Origin: Diphasiastrum complanatum
Lineage: Eukaryota; Streptophyta; Lycopodiopsida; Lycopodiales; Lycopodiaceae
Assembly (NCBI GenBank): GCA_029204225.1
Contig: CM055100.1
Coordinates: forward strand, 63,247,141 to 63,311,140
Reading direction: 5' to 3'
DNA: 64,000 nucleotides
The notes below the pieces were generated by a model. It was given only the letters and a program-made list of their open reading frames with translations, did not search any database and was not told the DNA's origin. Numbering within the stretch: position 1 is the first letter of the stretch; each line of letters begins with the position of its first letter. Below are positions 47,001 through 57,652 of this stretch, piece by piece. Made by a program: the position numbers and the translations under genes.

Positions 47001-47652
47001 CTGGATGCTCCTTGAACACTCTTGGTCCCCAGTGGACTCTGCCAGGTGCTATGAAGATATGATCTGTAGAGGAGGCCTCTGATGCAGTGATGAGAGAGAG
47101 AGAGAAGAAAGAAAGCAAGCTTTATTAAAGTCCATGATGCCAAAAAGCATATAAGACTAAATAGTACATCTCAAGTGTGTAGTAGCCAGGGAGCATAGTA
47201 ACTCCATAACAATGAAAAGAAAAAAGAGCATAATCCGGAATACACATGAAATACATAATAACTGTCCCTGAGTGAGAATCAAAGTGGTATTGATGGGAGA
47301 AAGCCGAGGAAGAACGTGGCTTGCAAATGACACGTTTACACACCTATCGTTTGAAACTTTTGAGCAGATTAACTACAAGCCAATCAACTGCAGCCTCTAA
47401 CCATAACGAATTGCAAATTTAAAACTTCAAAAACATTTAAATGCAACCAATATGTAGTGGGAATACAGAGAGAAATACCTCAGCTTGACAAAGAATAAAT
47501 GTGAGATAATTGTTGAAATCCGGAGACTGATTACAACGCTGCAATTGCTGCCATACCCGAGTATGATCCAAGCTAGGAACGCTACTTTCTTGAAGCAATC
47601 CACAAATCTCCTTAACCCCATCTTCCTGCGGTTTCCAAAACTGGCCTTCCAT
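30376..47652 (-). CDS. TRN1: Transportin-1 (importin beta-2), 5' portion, nine exons
   Basis: Nuclear import receptor that carries PY-NLS cargo such as RNA-binding proteins through the pore and releases it on RanGTP binding. Nine coding exons (47652-47479, 45176-44889, 43496-43413, 43150-43073, 42845-42765, 38849-38799, 31382-31297, 30683-30617, 30432-30376) total 966 nt. All have GT/AG borders and compatible phases, giving 322 codons without a stop. Sequence follows plant transportin colinearly: N-terminal [15 protein letters not shown], importin-beta N-terminal block [20 protein letters not shown] repeats, and [12 protein letters not shown] at the start of the acidic loop region. The usual protein is about 890 residues, so roughly 36% is present. 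The rest was not found down to base 1: either very long introns or a rearrangement. Confidence 0.9.
30617..30683 (-). CDS. TRN1: Transportin exon 8
   Basis: 67 nt. Completes the split Trp codon from exon 7 and encodes [20 protein letters not shown] then IP. Donor CCA|GTAAGT. Colinear with the plant family. Confidence 0.92.
31297..31382 (-). CDS. TRN1: Transportin exon 7
   Basis: 86 nt. Encodes [16 protein letters not shown], then [12 protein letters not shown], and the first two bases of a Trp codon (TG|GTACAT donor). Strong match to the family HEAT-repeat segment. Confidence 0.93.
32170..33720 (+). mobile_element. Non-autonomous copia-like element without coding (primer site and PPT)
   Basis: TTTCTAACA is followed by TAGTATCAGAGC (32185-32196), a one-base variant of the tRNA-iMet primer site. 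1.4 kb further on, a polypurine tract TGAGGGGGAG (33591-33600) precedes TATCGATTACTTTG. Between them no gag-pol coding is recognisable, only short frames. This arrangement fits a TRIM/LARD-type derivative, though the LTRs could not be matched to each other by eye, so their outer ends are approximate. Confidence 0.45.
34671..34810. repeat. (GA)n and (GT)n microsatellites
   Basis: GA run 34671-34715, then GT-rich runs 34724-34810, with further GT/GA tracts to about 35017. The tracts produce spurious repetitive frames on both strands. Confidence 0.95.
35590..35893 (-). pseudogene. hAT transposase C-terminal tail remnant
   Basis: Frame 35893-35678 reads [20 protein letters not shown] ... [20 protein letters not shown], then a TAG stop, after which a charged stretch ([20 protein letters not shown]) continues in frame to about 35590. 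Length, charge pattern and the VDSI-P-R start parallel exon 6 of the hAT-a transposase; the N-terminal domains are absent. Assignment rests on this weak similarity plus the surrounding element structure. Confidence 0.5.
36105..36496. repeat. 85-bp minisatellite with G-box and CCAAT motifs
   Basis: Units start at about 36105, 36190, 36275 and 36360 (period exactly 85 bp), with a shortened fifth unit ending near 36496. Each of the first three units has CACGTG (36157, 36242, 36327), and each has ATTGGGC, an inverted CCAAT box. It lies inside hAT-b and inside transportin intron 6. Confidence 0.92.
37255..37336. mobile_element. Orphan hAT-like terminus
   Basis: Read inward from 37328 the sequence is CAGTGTTTCACG, matching the right end of hAT-c (CAATGTTTTAAG), with GGTTCAAACCGGTTC-type repeats just inside (37287-37318). 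A candidate duplication agattttg follows (37329-37336), but no partner end was found. The other end may predate the hAT-b insertion or be lost. Confidence 0.35.
38799..38849 (-). CDS. TRN1: Transportin exon 6
   Basis: 51 nt, 17 codons: [17 protein letters not shown], between a ttttcag acceptor and CAG|GTATCT donor. Short but exactly in register with exons 5 and 7. Confidence 0.9.
39340..39750 (-). pseudogene. Copia gag scrap joined to family B LTR fragment
   Basis: 39340-39480 resembles the family B LTR at 10560-10700, including TATATGAG (39456-39463) and GGCGCC (39446-39451). Directly above on the minus strand, 39560-39750 reads like copia gag ([20 protein letters not shown], then [10 protein letters not shown]; the family has x-D-x-I-I-P-H-I), with stops. 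The internal part of the element has been deleted. Confidence 0.55.
40155..41960 (-). pseudogene. LINE reverse transcriptase remnant
   Basis: Minus frame 41958-41455 contains [20 protein letters not shown] and GVEQGCSLS (the non-LTR RT G-x-x-Q-G-x-x-x-S block). The next block reads [20 protein letters not shown], then [14 protein letters not shown], in another frame. Where the family has F-A-D-D before V-x-L, the sequence is S-P-S-N-E, so the active site is lost. Downstream toward 40155 a C-terminal region ([19 protein letters not shown]) is recognisable. Many stops. Confidence 0.75.
40644..40781. repeat. 72-bp tandem duplication within LINE remnant
   Basis: gatgactc(a/g)tctcatgtag begins at 40644 and again at 40716. 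The two copies are nearly identical through gagtgtgtc at 40781, pointing to a recent duplication inside an old element. Confidence 0.9.
42765..42845 (-). CDS. TRN1: Transportin exon 5
   Basis: 81 nt, 27 codons: [20 protein letters not shown], then IADVRKL. Acceptor atgcag, donor CTG|GTAAAT. It supplies the DKYLQGLF-type HEAT segment and lies antisense to a long plus-strand open frame. Confidence 0.92.
43073..43150 (-). CDS. TRN1: Transportin exon 4
   Basis: 78 nt, 26 codons: [20 protein letters not shown], then IPLMPT. Acceptor gacag, donor ACA|GTAAGT. The [10 protein letters not shown] block is highly conserved in transportins. Confidence 0.95.
43413..43496 (-). CDS. TRN1: Transportin exon 3
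   Basis: 84 nt, 28 codons: [20 protein letters not shown], then VFLPHLLQ. Acceptor tttgcag, donor CAG|GTATTG. Confidence 0.93.
44889..45176 (-). CDS. TRN1: Transportin exon 2
   Basis: 288 nt, 96 codons, from [20 protein letters not shown] through [20 protein letters not shown] to [17 protein letters not shown]. Acceptor gtgcag, donor AAG|GTGTGG. This is the importin-beta N-terminal (Ran-binding) domain. Confidence 0.96.
45177..47478 (-). other. Transportin intron 1 (2.3 kb)
   Basis: GT-AG intron between exons 1 and 2. 46020-47110 has a different base composition (GC-richer) and could be a transposon remnant, but no domain or terminus was recognised. Confidence 0.6.
47479..47652 (-). CDS. 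TRN1: Transportin exon 1 with start codon
   Basis: 174 nt, 58 codons. The ATG at 47652 gives [20 protein letters not shown], aligning with the N-terminus of plant transportins. No other ATG is in frame upstream before a stop. The exon ends FILCQAE with donor GAG|GTATTT. Confidence 0.93.
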
Positions 47653-49300
47653 AACCAACAAGAGACTTATTTCCACTTGAGGGGGGAAATCAGCACACCA
47701 AGTTACCCTCCTTCTGGTAGGCCTACTTTCGTATGCTTATTCTCCTCTTTATCTTTGCAAAGAAGCTATGATTCGAAGAACTACTCTCCAATATAATATC
47801 TGACGATGACCCAGCAAAATAAAACCCTAAAATGCAAGCAAAACTCAAAAATGTGTGGTGCAAAAGCTAATTGTATAGCAGGATCAATCACAGGAATTTA
47901 CTTTGTAAGCGCTGTGAAAAGGGGGACGTATTAGGCTCAATTGTTACAAATGGAGACACAAAAATAAGATCCACAGATCAACAAAAACTTTGTTATATTT
48001 CAATTTATGTTCCAAGATACGTGTAATGCAGACAAAAGCTTAGTAATCGATATCAAAATGCTAAAATACACCTAATACATGAACTTTCCGAATCTAATAA
48101 ATGACTCCAACTCAAGATTGAGCTACACTTAAAGACACAATTGGGGCAGGGTACAAATAAGTGCAAACTCAAAACCTACCCAAGAGTTAAATAAAATCAG
48201 TGCGAACGTACACAAGACTCATAGCAAGTGTAACAATCCAGGAAACCCTAATAAGTGGCTAAGGCTCGAATATTGCTCATTTAACTACGGCATTATAACT
48301 AGAGAACAACAAGACTAGCAAGCTAGACTAATATCACAAATAACAATACATCAACGACAACTGAACAAGATACTCACTCAAGAAACACAATCCACTCAAA
48401 AATAGGATGTGAAAGTCTCGCGACTAGGAACAGCGGCGCTCAGAAAACAAAACGTGAACACAAGTTCTACACAGCAAGAGGCTAAACACGTACACAACAA
48501 TAAGACGAACAGACAGACACGGAACAAGACGTGTAACCGTGATAAGATAATGCAAAACTGAACTAACTCTATTATAGATAGATGTCAACAAATTTCTTCG
48601 ACTGGCCGGAGGAAGTTCTCAATATTGTACAGAGGTGACAGATTGTTACAAAAATCAAAAATCTGGTCACAGCAATAGGTTCGAAGATATCAAGAAAACG
48701 GGAATAGAACGAAGACGCGTCCGCTTAGGGGTCAAAAACACAATGGAGGAGGCAGAAATGGCAGATGATGTTGATGATGATGGAAACTAGAGCGCTCTCA
48801 GATGCATCATAAGGATCGCAAAACTCAGATCAAAAGATCACTGTATCATTAGTCAGGTGCATCGATTGATCGATCTCTTTCTCTCTCGTTAGCAAATGCG
48901 CTGCAAGGAAGGAAGGAAGGAAGGACAGAAGATGACGAGAGAGAGAGAGAAAAATCGTGCTACATGTAAACCTCGATAAGCCTCCTATCTTAACATCACG
49001 GTTCAATCTAGAACCCACCACCGTTAGATTCTCCTATCATCGATCAGATTATGACGCGTGTTTCTAGTCAACCGTTGAAAATGCTCCAAAAGGTACTAGG
49101 ACACGTGGCATAAGTCTAATTGTATGAGGTAGGATAATCCGTGTATAAGATGTCGTGCAAGCGCACCAATGAGAAGCCACCAGCGAAGCCGATGGTATTC
49201 TAGGCATATAGCCGCATATACCGTTCATTTTTTGTCCAAATGGTTCTATTATTATCATGTTTCAATGTTAATGGTATAATTTATCTCTAAGGTGGTTTCA
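47653..49300 (-). promoter_or_regulatory. Upstream region of transportin, elements not resolved
   Basis: No gene is recognisable for 1.6 kb upstream of the transportin ATG, so its 5' UTR and promoter should lie here. I could not place a TATA box or transcription start. A short GGAA repeat (ggaaggaaggaaggaa, about 48906-48921) and a GA run near 48938-48952 are present. Confidence 0.3.
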
Positions 49301-49648
49301 CACACTAGTCACCCTTGGCTCTATGTCTCTCTCTCTCTCTCTCTCCCTCCCATCACATCACTTGATCCAGTTAAGGAAGACACATTCACCTTAGATTCTC
49401 TCTTACTTCTAGATGTAGGCTGAAGTAAGAAGAGGCTGATTAAATGCATCTTACCAACTTGCTCCCTTCACAACATGTTGGAGATAGCATGTATTGGGTC
49501 TACCTCCCGAGATTCTTTGCTTCCAACTTGCTCCCTTCACAACATGTGGGAGGTCTTAAGGTAGATGCTACCTCCAACATGTGGGTGACCCCCTTATTTA
49601 AGCAGGCTCCCATCTAAGGCCACATCTGGTGGCAGCCTCCAACAAGTG

Positions 49649-49650
<2 letters not shown>

Positions 49651-49696
<46 letters not shown>

Positions 49697-50194
49697 CCCT
49701 TAAAAACCCTAAAATTTATATATATATATCTCTCTCTTTCACACATCTCTCTCCCCTCCGTCTCCGTCGCATCGTAGCTCTCTCTCTCTCTCACACCTGC
49801 ATCTCAATGCTCTCTCATGTCGCATCTCTCACCTTCCATCTCTCCATTCACCTTACCTCTCTCACCTCCCGAGTCCCATTTCTCCACCTCTCACCTCCCC
49901 GCTCTCTCACCTCGCATCTCTCCACTAGCCTTATCCCTCTCTCTCGATCCATTGTTGTACTGTAGAACACTAAAGATAATTGTCAACCAGTTGATATGAA
50001 CTGCCATAAACTATCCGGATTAGGCAATGCACAAATCTCTCTTTGCGAAGCCAAATCACGAGCTGTTGGATGCTTTCTTTGCAACTGGAAACTCAATCTA
50101 TGTGCCACCCAAAAACAGTCAACCATCCTGATCTGCCACGCTGGACTATTGAGAAATAGAGCAAATTCCCAACTCCCTTTCATCAGGATGAACA

Positions 50195-50274
<80 letters not shown>
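49651..50274. repeat. Two (CT)n microsatellites and CT-rich flanks
   Basis: Pure CT at 49651-49693 and 50197-50274, with CT-rich sequence between. The segment after the second run (50275-50440) resembles, in reverse complement, 57090-57260. Confidence 0.9.
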
Positions 50275-50281
<7 letters not shown>

Positions 50282-50439
50282 CGCCTCTCTCTCTCACGGT
50301 CTCTCGAAAGTTCTCTTTCTAGAATTTTCTAAGATCTCTTTCTAAATGAACGTGTTTGCCCTTCAACCCCGATCCAAATGCCTTTCAAACATTCTCTCCC
50401 CTTTTTATATATGTTCTTTTGTCGCCCACTTTTTATTTT

Positions 50440-52280
50440 TCAAAATAAGGGGGATCATTCTATCAAAGCTGATGTGTCTATTTTTTAGATAAATTTGAGT
50501 TGAAATTTTTATTTATCTTTGTCATGAAGCGACAAGCTATCATGATCGTATGCTTAAAGTTGATGTGCTGTTGCGTGATGAGTTTAAAGCTATAAACTAT
50601 TTTGTATATCATTTTGCATACTATTTTTTATTTGAAATCTATGTTTTCGATGATTTTTAAACATATGAATTATTCTTTCACTTTTGAGGTAGTTGCAACC
50701 TATTTGGCACATATGAATTCTTAAGTTGCCCTCGGCATTTGAGACTTTCTTGCAAAGCAAATCCCCTAATTTAAACGAAGCCCTTCCTTAAGTACGTTGG
50801 TAGGGGAAAAGGCTTCCCTCGACCTCAAGTGGCACATGAGGTTGTAGGGGCCCCTTGCCACATACATTCAAATAAAAATGATATCTTTTTTGTTTGCGAA
50901 CCTTCCTTGACACGATGAGTTTTCAAGGACAACTAAAGAAAATTTGACACATGAGGTTGTAGGGGCCCCTTGTCACATACATTCAAGTGAAAGTGATGCT
51001 TTTTTTGTTTGGGGACCTTGCTTGATGTTGAGGTGTCAAGGGCAAAATTTAACCAATGGCATGGCTAGGATTCAAGCATGAGAATATGTCTTGTCTGGCT
51101 TAATCAGGCCATGAGCTTAATAATTGCAATGCTAAATACAACCATGGAGCTGAATTAGAATAGGATTAGCGCAATAGGTTAGTTAGTAAAGAGGCTTAAA
51201 TAACCACTCTAAATTTGTGAATGGTGGGAGTTGTAATAATGGTTGTAAGGGCCAAATACTACTAAGGCTCCTAATTTAAATTAGAGACACAAAGGACTAC
51301 TATAAATAGAGGTGGTTGTACTAATTTGGAGGCTATTCTACATTTGTCATTTTACCATTATATGTGTGTAATAAAAGAGGCACGCACGCTCAGACTTCCG
51401 CACCTTGGTAGTCTGAGCTCAATCCATTCACAGGCACTAGGACCATAATAACTCTTACAGTTTCAAGAACCATACACACAGAACTATTGAAAGTAGAAGC
51501 ACAAGCCACCCTAGCCACTAAAAGAGGAAAAACCACAATATTATTCTTAAAGAGAGAAAGTACAACATGCCCTTAAATGTAAGTGAGCTGATAATACTTG
51601 ACTTCACACAGTCCTAGTACTTAACTAGTCAACAATCAATATAAAGCTAAAGAATATAAGGTGAGCATCGTATTTGTTGGTTGGCCACATAATTAGTCCT
51701 AGTAAACTCACCTCATTGCGAAGAAATATAGTAGTCATGTTCACTATTGTCTAGTATAAATCTAGCTTGATTACCAAGTAGAAAAAACATATGTGTATTG
51801 TCTACATACATGGTCAGTGCCCTCCCACAACTAATGGACATGTTCACCAGTTCCACCACCCAAAGTAGAGCTTGTCTCATTCATGGGTGGAATTGACTCA
51901 ACCCAACTGATGTTTGGCAAGTAATTAGCTATTCATTATATACGTTGGGTCAGAGGACATGAAAATTTCAATTTTGGATAACTAGCGATCATGGATATTG
52001 TTGACATAGCAAATGCCAAGTTCCCATTATGCATAGATTGAGTAATGCCAATTTTTCATACCCACAAGGATATTGATATCAGGTCTTTCTTGAAAATTGC
52101 AGGTTTTGTCATTTGAATGGGGTGTTTGGGTAGAGTTGTCGACTGCACCCAAAAGGTGTAAGTGCAGGCTCAAATCTAGACCACTGTGTAGTGACTTGTA
52201 AGGAGCTTAGCTTTGTAAATAGATTGGTTAGGTTATAGTGGTAGAGGCTGTACAAGATCAATCACTAAAAATTGTAAGTT
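50440..52280. other. Intergenic; short duplicated segment and LTR-like promoter
   Basis: A segment of about 80 bp beginning cacatgaggttgtaggggcc is repeated at 50833 and 50948 (115 bp apart). CTATAAATAGAGG near 51301-51313 and a following AATAAAAG at 51370 resemble an LTR promoter and polyadenylation signal in plus orientation, but no partner LTR or coding was found. Confidence 0.4.
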
Positions 52281-52567
52281 TTGAGTAATAAGCTTACCCA
52301 AACTCCAAAGAGTATGCGTGCACCTTATCTAGTTAATAATATCATATCCTCTAATATGTGGCAACGTCCCTTCCCATGGGCTCATGGGTCCTGCCACGTG
52401 GCTTTGTGGCATTTGCTCATATTCTCTCACCCTTTACGCTTCTCTCTCCCATCTGACACTGCGACTCCAGCGTTTCCTTTTCTGAGAATCCATAAGCCAC
52501 TCTCGATTTGAACTTCCTACCGTCGGACTTTGTCATAACCGTTCAGATCTTGCCACGTTTCTGCTGT

Positions 52568-52810
52568 CTACGACTGAGAAGCCTCCACGTGGAATTTGTT
52601 GACAGGTGTCAGAAATCGAGTGGTCAGGTGTGAAATCTTTCGCGCCTTTGATATTTTCCATTCCAGCTTTTCTGCTCGATGTAATGTATAATGCAGAGAC
52701 TCCTCAGCCTCTGTTGCAGCCAATTTGCTTTGCTCCTGTTTTCTGAGCTTTATGGCAGCACTGTAGAAGAGCAATTGCATCGTTTTCTTTTTGGATCTGT
52801 TCATAGCCAT
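52568..52810 (-). CDS. Small divergent ORF, unknown, doubtful
   Basis: 80-codon frame whose ATG (52810) lies 161 bp from the RING gene ATG in head-to-head orientation. The product is basic and helical (MAMNRSKKKTMQLLFYSAAI, then KLAATEAEESLHYTLHRAEK) with no family I recognise. It could be the first exon of a divergent gene or chance sequence in the RING gene promoter. Confidence 0.2.
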   Translation of the reverse strand: MAMNRSKKKTMQLLFYSAAIKLRKQEQSKLAATEAEESLHYTLHRAEKLEWKISKARKISHLTTRFLTPVNKFHVEASQS

Positions 52811-52971
52811 AGCTATGGCTAGGGAAACTTAGCTTTAGCCTTTGTAGATTAGAATTTGGTCTGAATTGCACTCTGCTGCTTAAAGAACAGAGCTAGACAG
52901 ATGGATGGATGGTAAAATTTGATTTGAATTTCTCTGAACAGAGCTAGATAGAAAGATTGATTGATTGATAG

Positions 52972-54177
52972 ATGGCTGGTGAGGGAAACCCAAGTTTTTG
53001 GTGTTATCAATGCAATCGTGCAGTGCTGCCTGCGGATGCAGAGATGGACGTTAAATGCCCAATTTGCGACGGGGAGTTCCTAGAGGAGATGGAGAGCCCT
53101 GTTCCCACTCACACTGTTCAGACTGCAGCTCCCTCTGGCCAGACTGTAAATGTTGCAGGGGATGAAGCAGCTGCAGTAGCTGGTCGGATAGCATATTCAG
53201 AAGAAGGTAGTGCTCAATCCAGAATTGGCACTCGCCCTGAAAGCGTTGCAGGCAATACTCCAGCTATTTTTCAGTTGTTGCAAGCTTTGTCTGGTGTGTT
53301 AGGTGGCCAGGGAGCAGGATCGCAAATTCCTCAAGCTGGGTTGTTTAATCCGACAATTGTATTGCAGAATTATGTTGGCGAAGGTGGCAATGTGCAGATT
53401 GTCTTTGACAGTGGCACTGGTGTGGGGCCCAGGTTGATGCCTGGCAATATTGGGGATTACTCCTTCGGGGCAGAATTGCAGCAGCTCATCCAGCAGATTT
53501 CAGAGAATGATCCAAATAGATATGGCACACCACCGGCAGCTAAATCTGCGGTGGAATCTTTGCCCACCATTCACATCTCAGAGGAGCATTTGGGAACAGA
53601 TTATGCCCAGTGTGCAGTTTGTAAGGATGAATTTGATTTGGGCTCAGAAGCACGAGAGATGCCTTGTAAGCATATTTATCATGCGGAATGTATATTTCCA
53701 TGGCTTGCTGAGCATAGTTCTTGCCCGGTCTGCCGGCACGAACTCCCCACCGACGATGCTGAATACAACCAAACAGGTGTGCAACAGAATTCCACTGCCC
53801 CTGCTTCTGAGCCCACTGCCAGAGCCGAAGGAGCCGACCCGGGTGGAGGTGGGGTTACAGGGACGGGGTTTAGAATTGGGGAAGCAAGTTCAGGATCTGA
53901 CTTGAATGCTGCAATCCGCGGAGCTGCTCAGGTTGGAGGCAGGGGCGGCATAGGCCGGCGGGTTTCCTTCCAGCTTCCATGGCCATTTCGGCTAAACAAT
54001 ACTGCATCAGCTTCTGCTACAACACAATCTGAAACATTTGGTTCAGGTGATGTGAGCCATTTGGATACACAAACTGGAAGCCCTAGTGAGCTGGTCCCAG
54101 ACTCTCATATTTCAAGAACAGCAAGAGGGAGTGGAGATGAGGTTGCAGAAGAGCCTCGGCACGAAAATTTGGGCTGA
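52972..54177 (+). CDS. RING-H2 E3 ubiquitin ligase, BTL/RNF126-like
   Basis: 401 residues in a single exon, apparently intact. E3 ligases of this family bring an E2-ubiquitin to substrates, often in stress signalling. The N-terminal zinc ribbon has Cys11-x2-Cys14 and Cys29-x2-Cys32 (FWCYQCNRAVLP ... KCPICDGEFLEEM). The middle GDYSFGAELQQLIQQISEND PNR block is typical of the family. The RING-H2 domain has Cys214, Cys217, Cys232, His234, His237, Cys240, Cys251 and Cys254 (CAVCKDEFDLG ... CPVCRHELPT). The C-terminal third is Gly/Ser/Thr-rich and low complexity. There is no signal peptide or membrane segment, so it is probably cytosolic or nuclear. The ATG is chosen because the zinc ribbon begins ten residues later. 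Length is normal for the family. Confidence 0.95.
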   Translation: MAGEGNPSFWCYQCNRAVLPADAEMDVKCPICDGEFLEEMESPVPTHTVQTAAPSGQTVNVAGDEAAAVAGRIAYSEEGSAQSRIGTRPESVAGNTPAIFQLLQALSGVLGGQGAGSQIPQAGLFNPTIVLQNYVGEGGNVQIVFDSGTGVGPRLMPGNIGDYSFGAELQQLIQQISENDPNRYGTPPAAKSAVESLPTIHISEEHLGTDYAQCAVCKDEFDLGSEAREMPCKHIYHAECIFPWLAEHSSCPVCRHELPTDDAEYNQTGVQQNSTAPASEPTARAEGADPGGGGVTGTGFRIGEASSGSDLNAAIRGAAQVGGRGGIGRRVSFQLPWPFRLNNTASASATTQSETFGSGDVSHLDTQTGSPSELVPDSHISRTARGSGDEVAEEPRHENLG

Positions 54178-56923
54178 TAATTCTAACCACTGCACATTAG
54201 ACTGTCCGAAAATTATGTTGTTCCTTTTCTATTTGGCCTTAATTTCAGCTCTAGATCCTCTCATAAGCAGGTAAATAGTCATCCTAGTCTGCATCAGTTA
54301 CGCATAGGTACAACCTAAGGTTGTTTGGTGTGCTCCTTGGAAAGAGGCACAGTTGATACTTTGTGGTGAGAAGCTTTTCCTGAGCTGGTGAAAACGTTGA
54401 AACAGGCCAGGAGCCCTCTGTTCCCTTTTGTTTCCATCGACAATCTTCTGGGTTGGGGCAGCATGTTGCTATGCCAAGAATCCTCAATCTTTTCAAGTTG
54501 GGACAATATATTGGGGCGATTCTTGAATTTCTGTTCTCCATTCAGGGAAGAATTCAGATCATGGCAATTGGCTCGTGGTTTTATTGACATTTTGATCACT
54601 TACAGAGTAGGTAAAGTTTGGTATACAGAGAGTGCTTATTTTATGTGATTCACCACTTTTTGTTGCCATGGATCATTCACCAGTGTAGTTGGAAAATTTC
54701 TTTTTATGAAGCACAGCAGTTTTGCTATCATGTTATTGTTCTGTTAGTTTTGAGCCTTCTGAATTCCTGTGTGAAAAATAGACCTCGTACGTTAGTGCTG
54801 GAGTCATCCCTAGATGACTATTAAGAAATATGGCTACATTGACACAGATTGTGTTCTTTGTCCTTCAAGTTAAAGCATGCAGATTGGTAGGGGATGGACC
54901 TAGGGTTTAGTATATATACATGTCACTTTACCTGACCTTGGCATTGGACAATTAATTTGTTGATCTTTCTCACTCATATGTCTCCCTTTTTGACTTGTTA
55001 AGGAGTAAAACATTTGTTTTTATGAAGTAACTCTTATGTGCTGATCTTTGATTGTTTCTCCTTATGAAAAGGGTTTGTGAGCGTATTGAAGTTATGGCTA
55101 GACAACTATGGACATCCTTTTTTGCATAAAAACATTGTTTAAAGTCTAAAGCATGCATCTTAGAGAGGATGGGAGCATGCAATTTAGAGAGGATGGTACT
55201 CAAGATGAATGTTTGAACAAAAATCACTATGTATGCAATGATTTGGACTAGTTTCTTGTGACATTTGGGTTGGATGACATGGATGCAATCTATCTATATG
55301 AAGCTAAACTTTTGCATGTGGTTTGTAATTGTTTAGGCTATAGCCTCATTCTAATTGAATGATTCACTTTGATTAGCAAGGATCACCCTCCTAGTAGTAT
55401 TTACATGGTGTAATAATGCCTTGTACAAGAGCTTCTAGCCTTCAAATTATGCTAACATGAAATACTTGAACCATAGGTATTTTTGAGATTCAACAAATAA
55501 TCTTTCTAGCATTCTTTTTGTGAAAGTGGCTCTAGCTGATTTTTTCTAAGTCTTGTAAGAATCATAAAATATTTTAACTTGGTGCTATAAGAATAGACTA
55601 TGTCATATTGGTTCCAATAGAGAAATTTAAAGTTGTTACTGAAACTAATAAAACATAAAGCATCTTATTGTTACTGAAACTAATAACACTACAACTATGT
55701 TATTCATCCGATGGAGGATTTAGAGTCCCCATTGAACCTAAGAACATTATATTACTAGTTTGAATAATGAGGACTCTAGATCTTCCATTGGAACTAATAA
55801 TAGAGTAATGGTGCTATAACAAAGGCAACAAAATATGTTGTTACACATCCTACAAATCAATGACTTAGGAAGGGCAAATTAGGAGGTTTAATATCTTCAA
55901 AGGTTTTTTGTCAAATGACATGTAGGGTAGTTAAGTGTACTACCATGATATTGTAGCACCAAGAAGATGACTTCTTTGAAGCATCTAATAGATCATGTAT
56001 TAGTCTTTCTTCCTCTTCTCGGAGGCATTGATGAAGGGTGGGAGAGCCATACCCATAAATAATGTTTTGGATTATTCCTTATAGATTCATATACTACAAA
56101 TACATTTGGTTCATGCTTTATGCTTCATATGTTATTTTACATCAATACGCAAGGAAATTTTAATTATATAGCTAAAAGAAATATGGGTATTTTGTTTTCA
56201 TATGGTATTTATATGTTAAGTGTAAGTTTCACTTTTATTTCATAACTTTTAAGTTCTTAAAATCCATTGAGAGTCCAATTATATAATCTCCATGTTGTAC
56301 AATGACACATATGGTAAAAGTCACATAATGGCTTAACAATATCAAGATCATTACCACAATAGCACCAATAGAATAACCGGTCATAATTGTAGAAAATGAC
56401 AAATTGATCTGCACAATATGTTGCTAAGCATTCCTTTTAATTTGATCTTAATGAAGCTAAACTGAACTATGTTAAACTTTATAGAGCTTAAACCTAATAT
56501 TGGAGATATCTACCAAAGAAAATGAGGTGTTGTGGTCTATTCATAGTATGTTGAGGACCATTTATTAGGGCTGAGGGCCCATAACATATTTTTGGGCCCA
56601 ATAGTAGCTCAAATAATAATGTGTTGTAGGAGAGGTGCTTTTTGAGTTTAAATATTTTGTACTTGTATTTTCAATAAAGCTCTTATTGTGAACTTGTGTG
56701 CTCTTCTCCTTGATTTATTCAATATTTTTGTGCTTTTGTGTGATTGATTTGGTCACATACATTGGTAGAAAATCACATCTATCACCATCTATTTTCTTCA
56801 ACTTAACATAAAATCGATACTCACAACCCATATGGACGCTAAAATCATTGAAATACAAGATAGCTCTACAAATATTCATAAAAAAGAAGGATATCTCTAA
56901 AAATATTTTGTTTAAAAACATGC

Positions 56924-56930
<7 letters not shown>
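54178..56930 (+). other. RING gene 3' flank and intergenic DNA
   Basis: The first several hundred bases after the TGA are the likely 3' UTR; no clear polyadenylation site was fixed. 56540-56700 has an LTR-like look (gggcccaataGT, then AATAAAGC at about 56672) without a recognised partner. No other gene seen. Confidence 0.4.

Positions 56931-57019
<89 letters not shown>
56931..57019. repeat. (GA)n microsatellite
   Basis: About 89 bp of uninterrupted GA. Confidence 0.97.
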
Positions 57020-57022
<3 letters not shown>

Positions 57023-57337
57023 GTCAGCAGTGATGGAGAAAACGCGATTCTCGCGTTGTCATTGGGCCACGTTTGTCCTAATTTTTTTTTATAAGGGCGT
57101 TTGAAAGTGCTGAAAAGTGAAACACGTACTTTTAGAAGAAATTTCTAGAAAGAGAACTATCTAGAGAGATAAAGAAAGAGAACGTTCTAGAGAGAGAGAG
57201 AGGTATAAAGTAGAGCATCGCGTTACAGAGAGGGGCACAAGAGAGAATAGCGCGAGAGAGAGGAGCGTAGGTTTTTTAAGATTTTAGGGTTTTTTTAGGG
57301 TTTCTAAGTTTCAGAACGAAAAATAGCAATAATGTGA

Positions 57338-57485
<148 letters not shown>

Positions 57486-57652
57486 AAATTGCACTTGTGT
57501 AAGTGAGAGCTTTTGTAAATCTAAGGTTGTTTAAGTATGTGCTATTCGATATGATAATTAGCAAGATGTAATCTATTCTCTTGTTGGTGCCACTTCTATC
57601 TCATTATTTCCACAAGGAATGCAAGAAAAACTCCTCACTTAGAGGAGGCATG

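Noticed and set aside
47653-47676. Upstream GTG as transportin start adding eight residues
   Set aside because: Not an ATG; the ATG at 47652 aligns with the family N-terminus.
47485-47796. 103-codon plus-strand frame
   Set aside because: Antisense of transportin exon 1 and its 5' flank.
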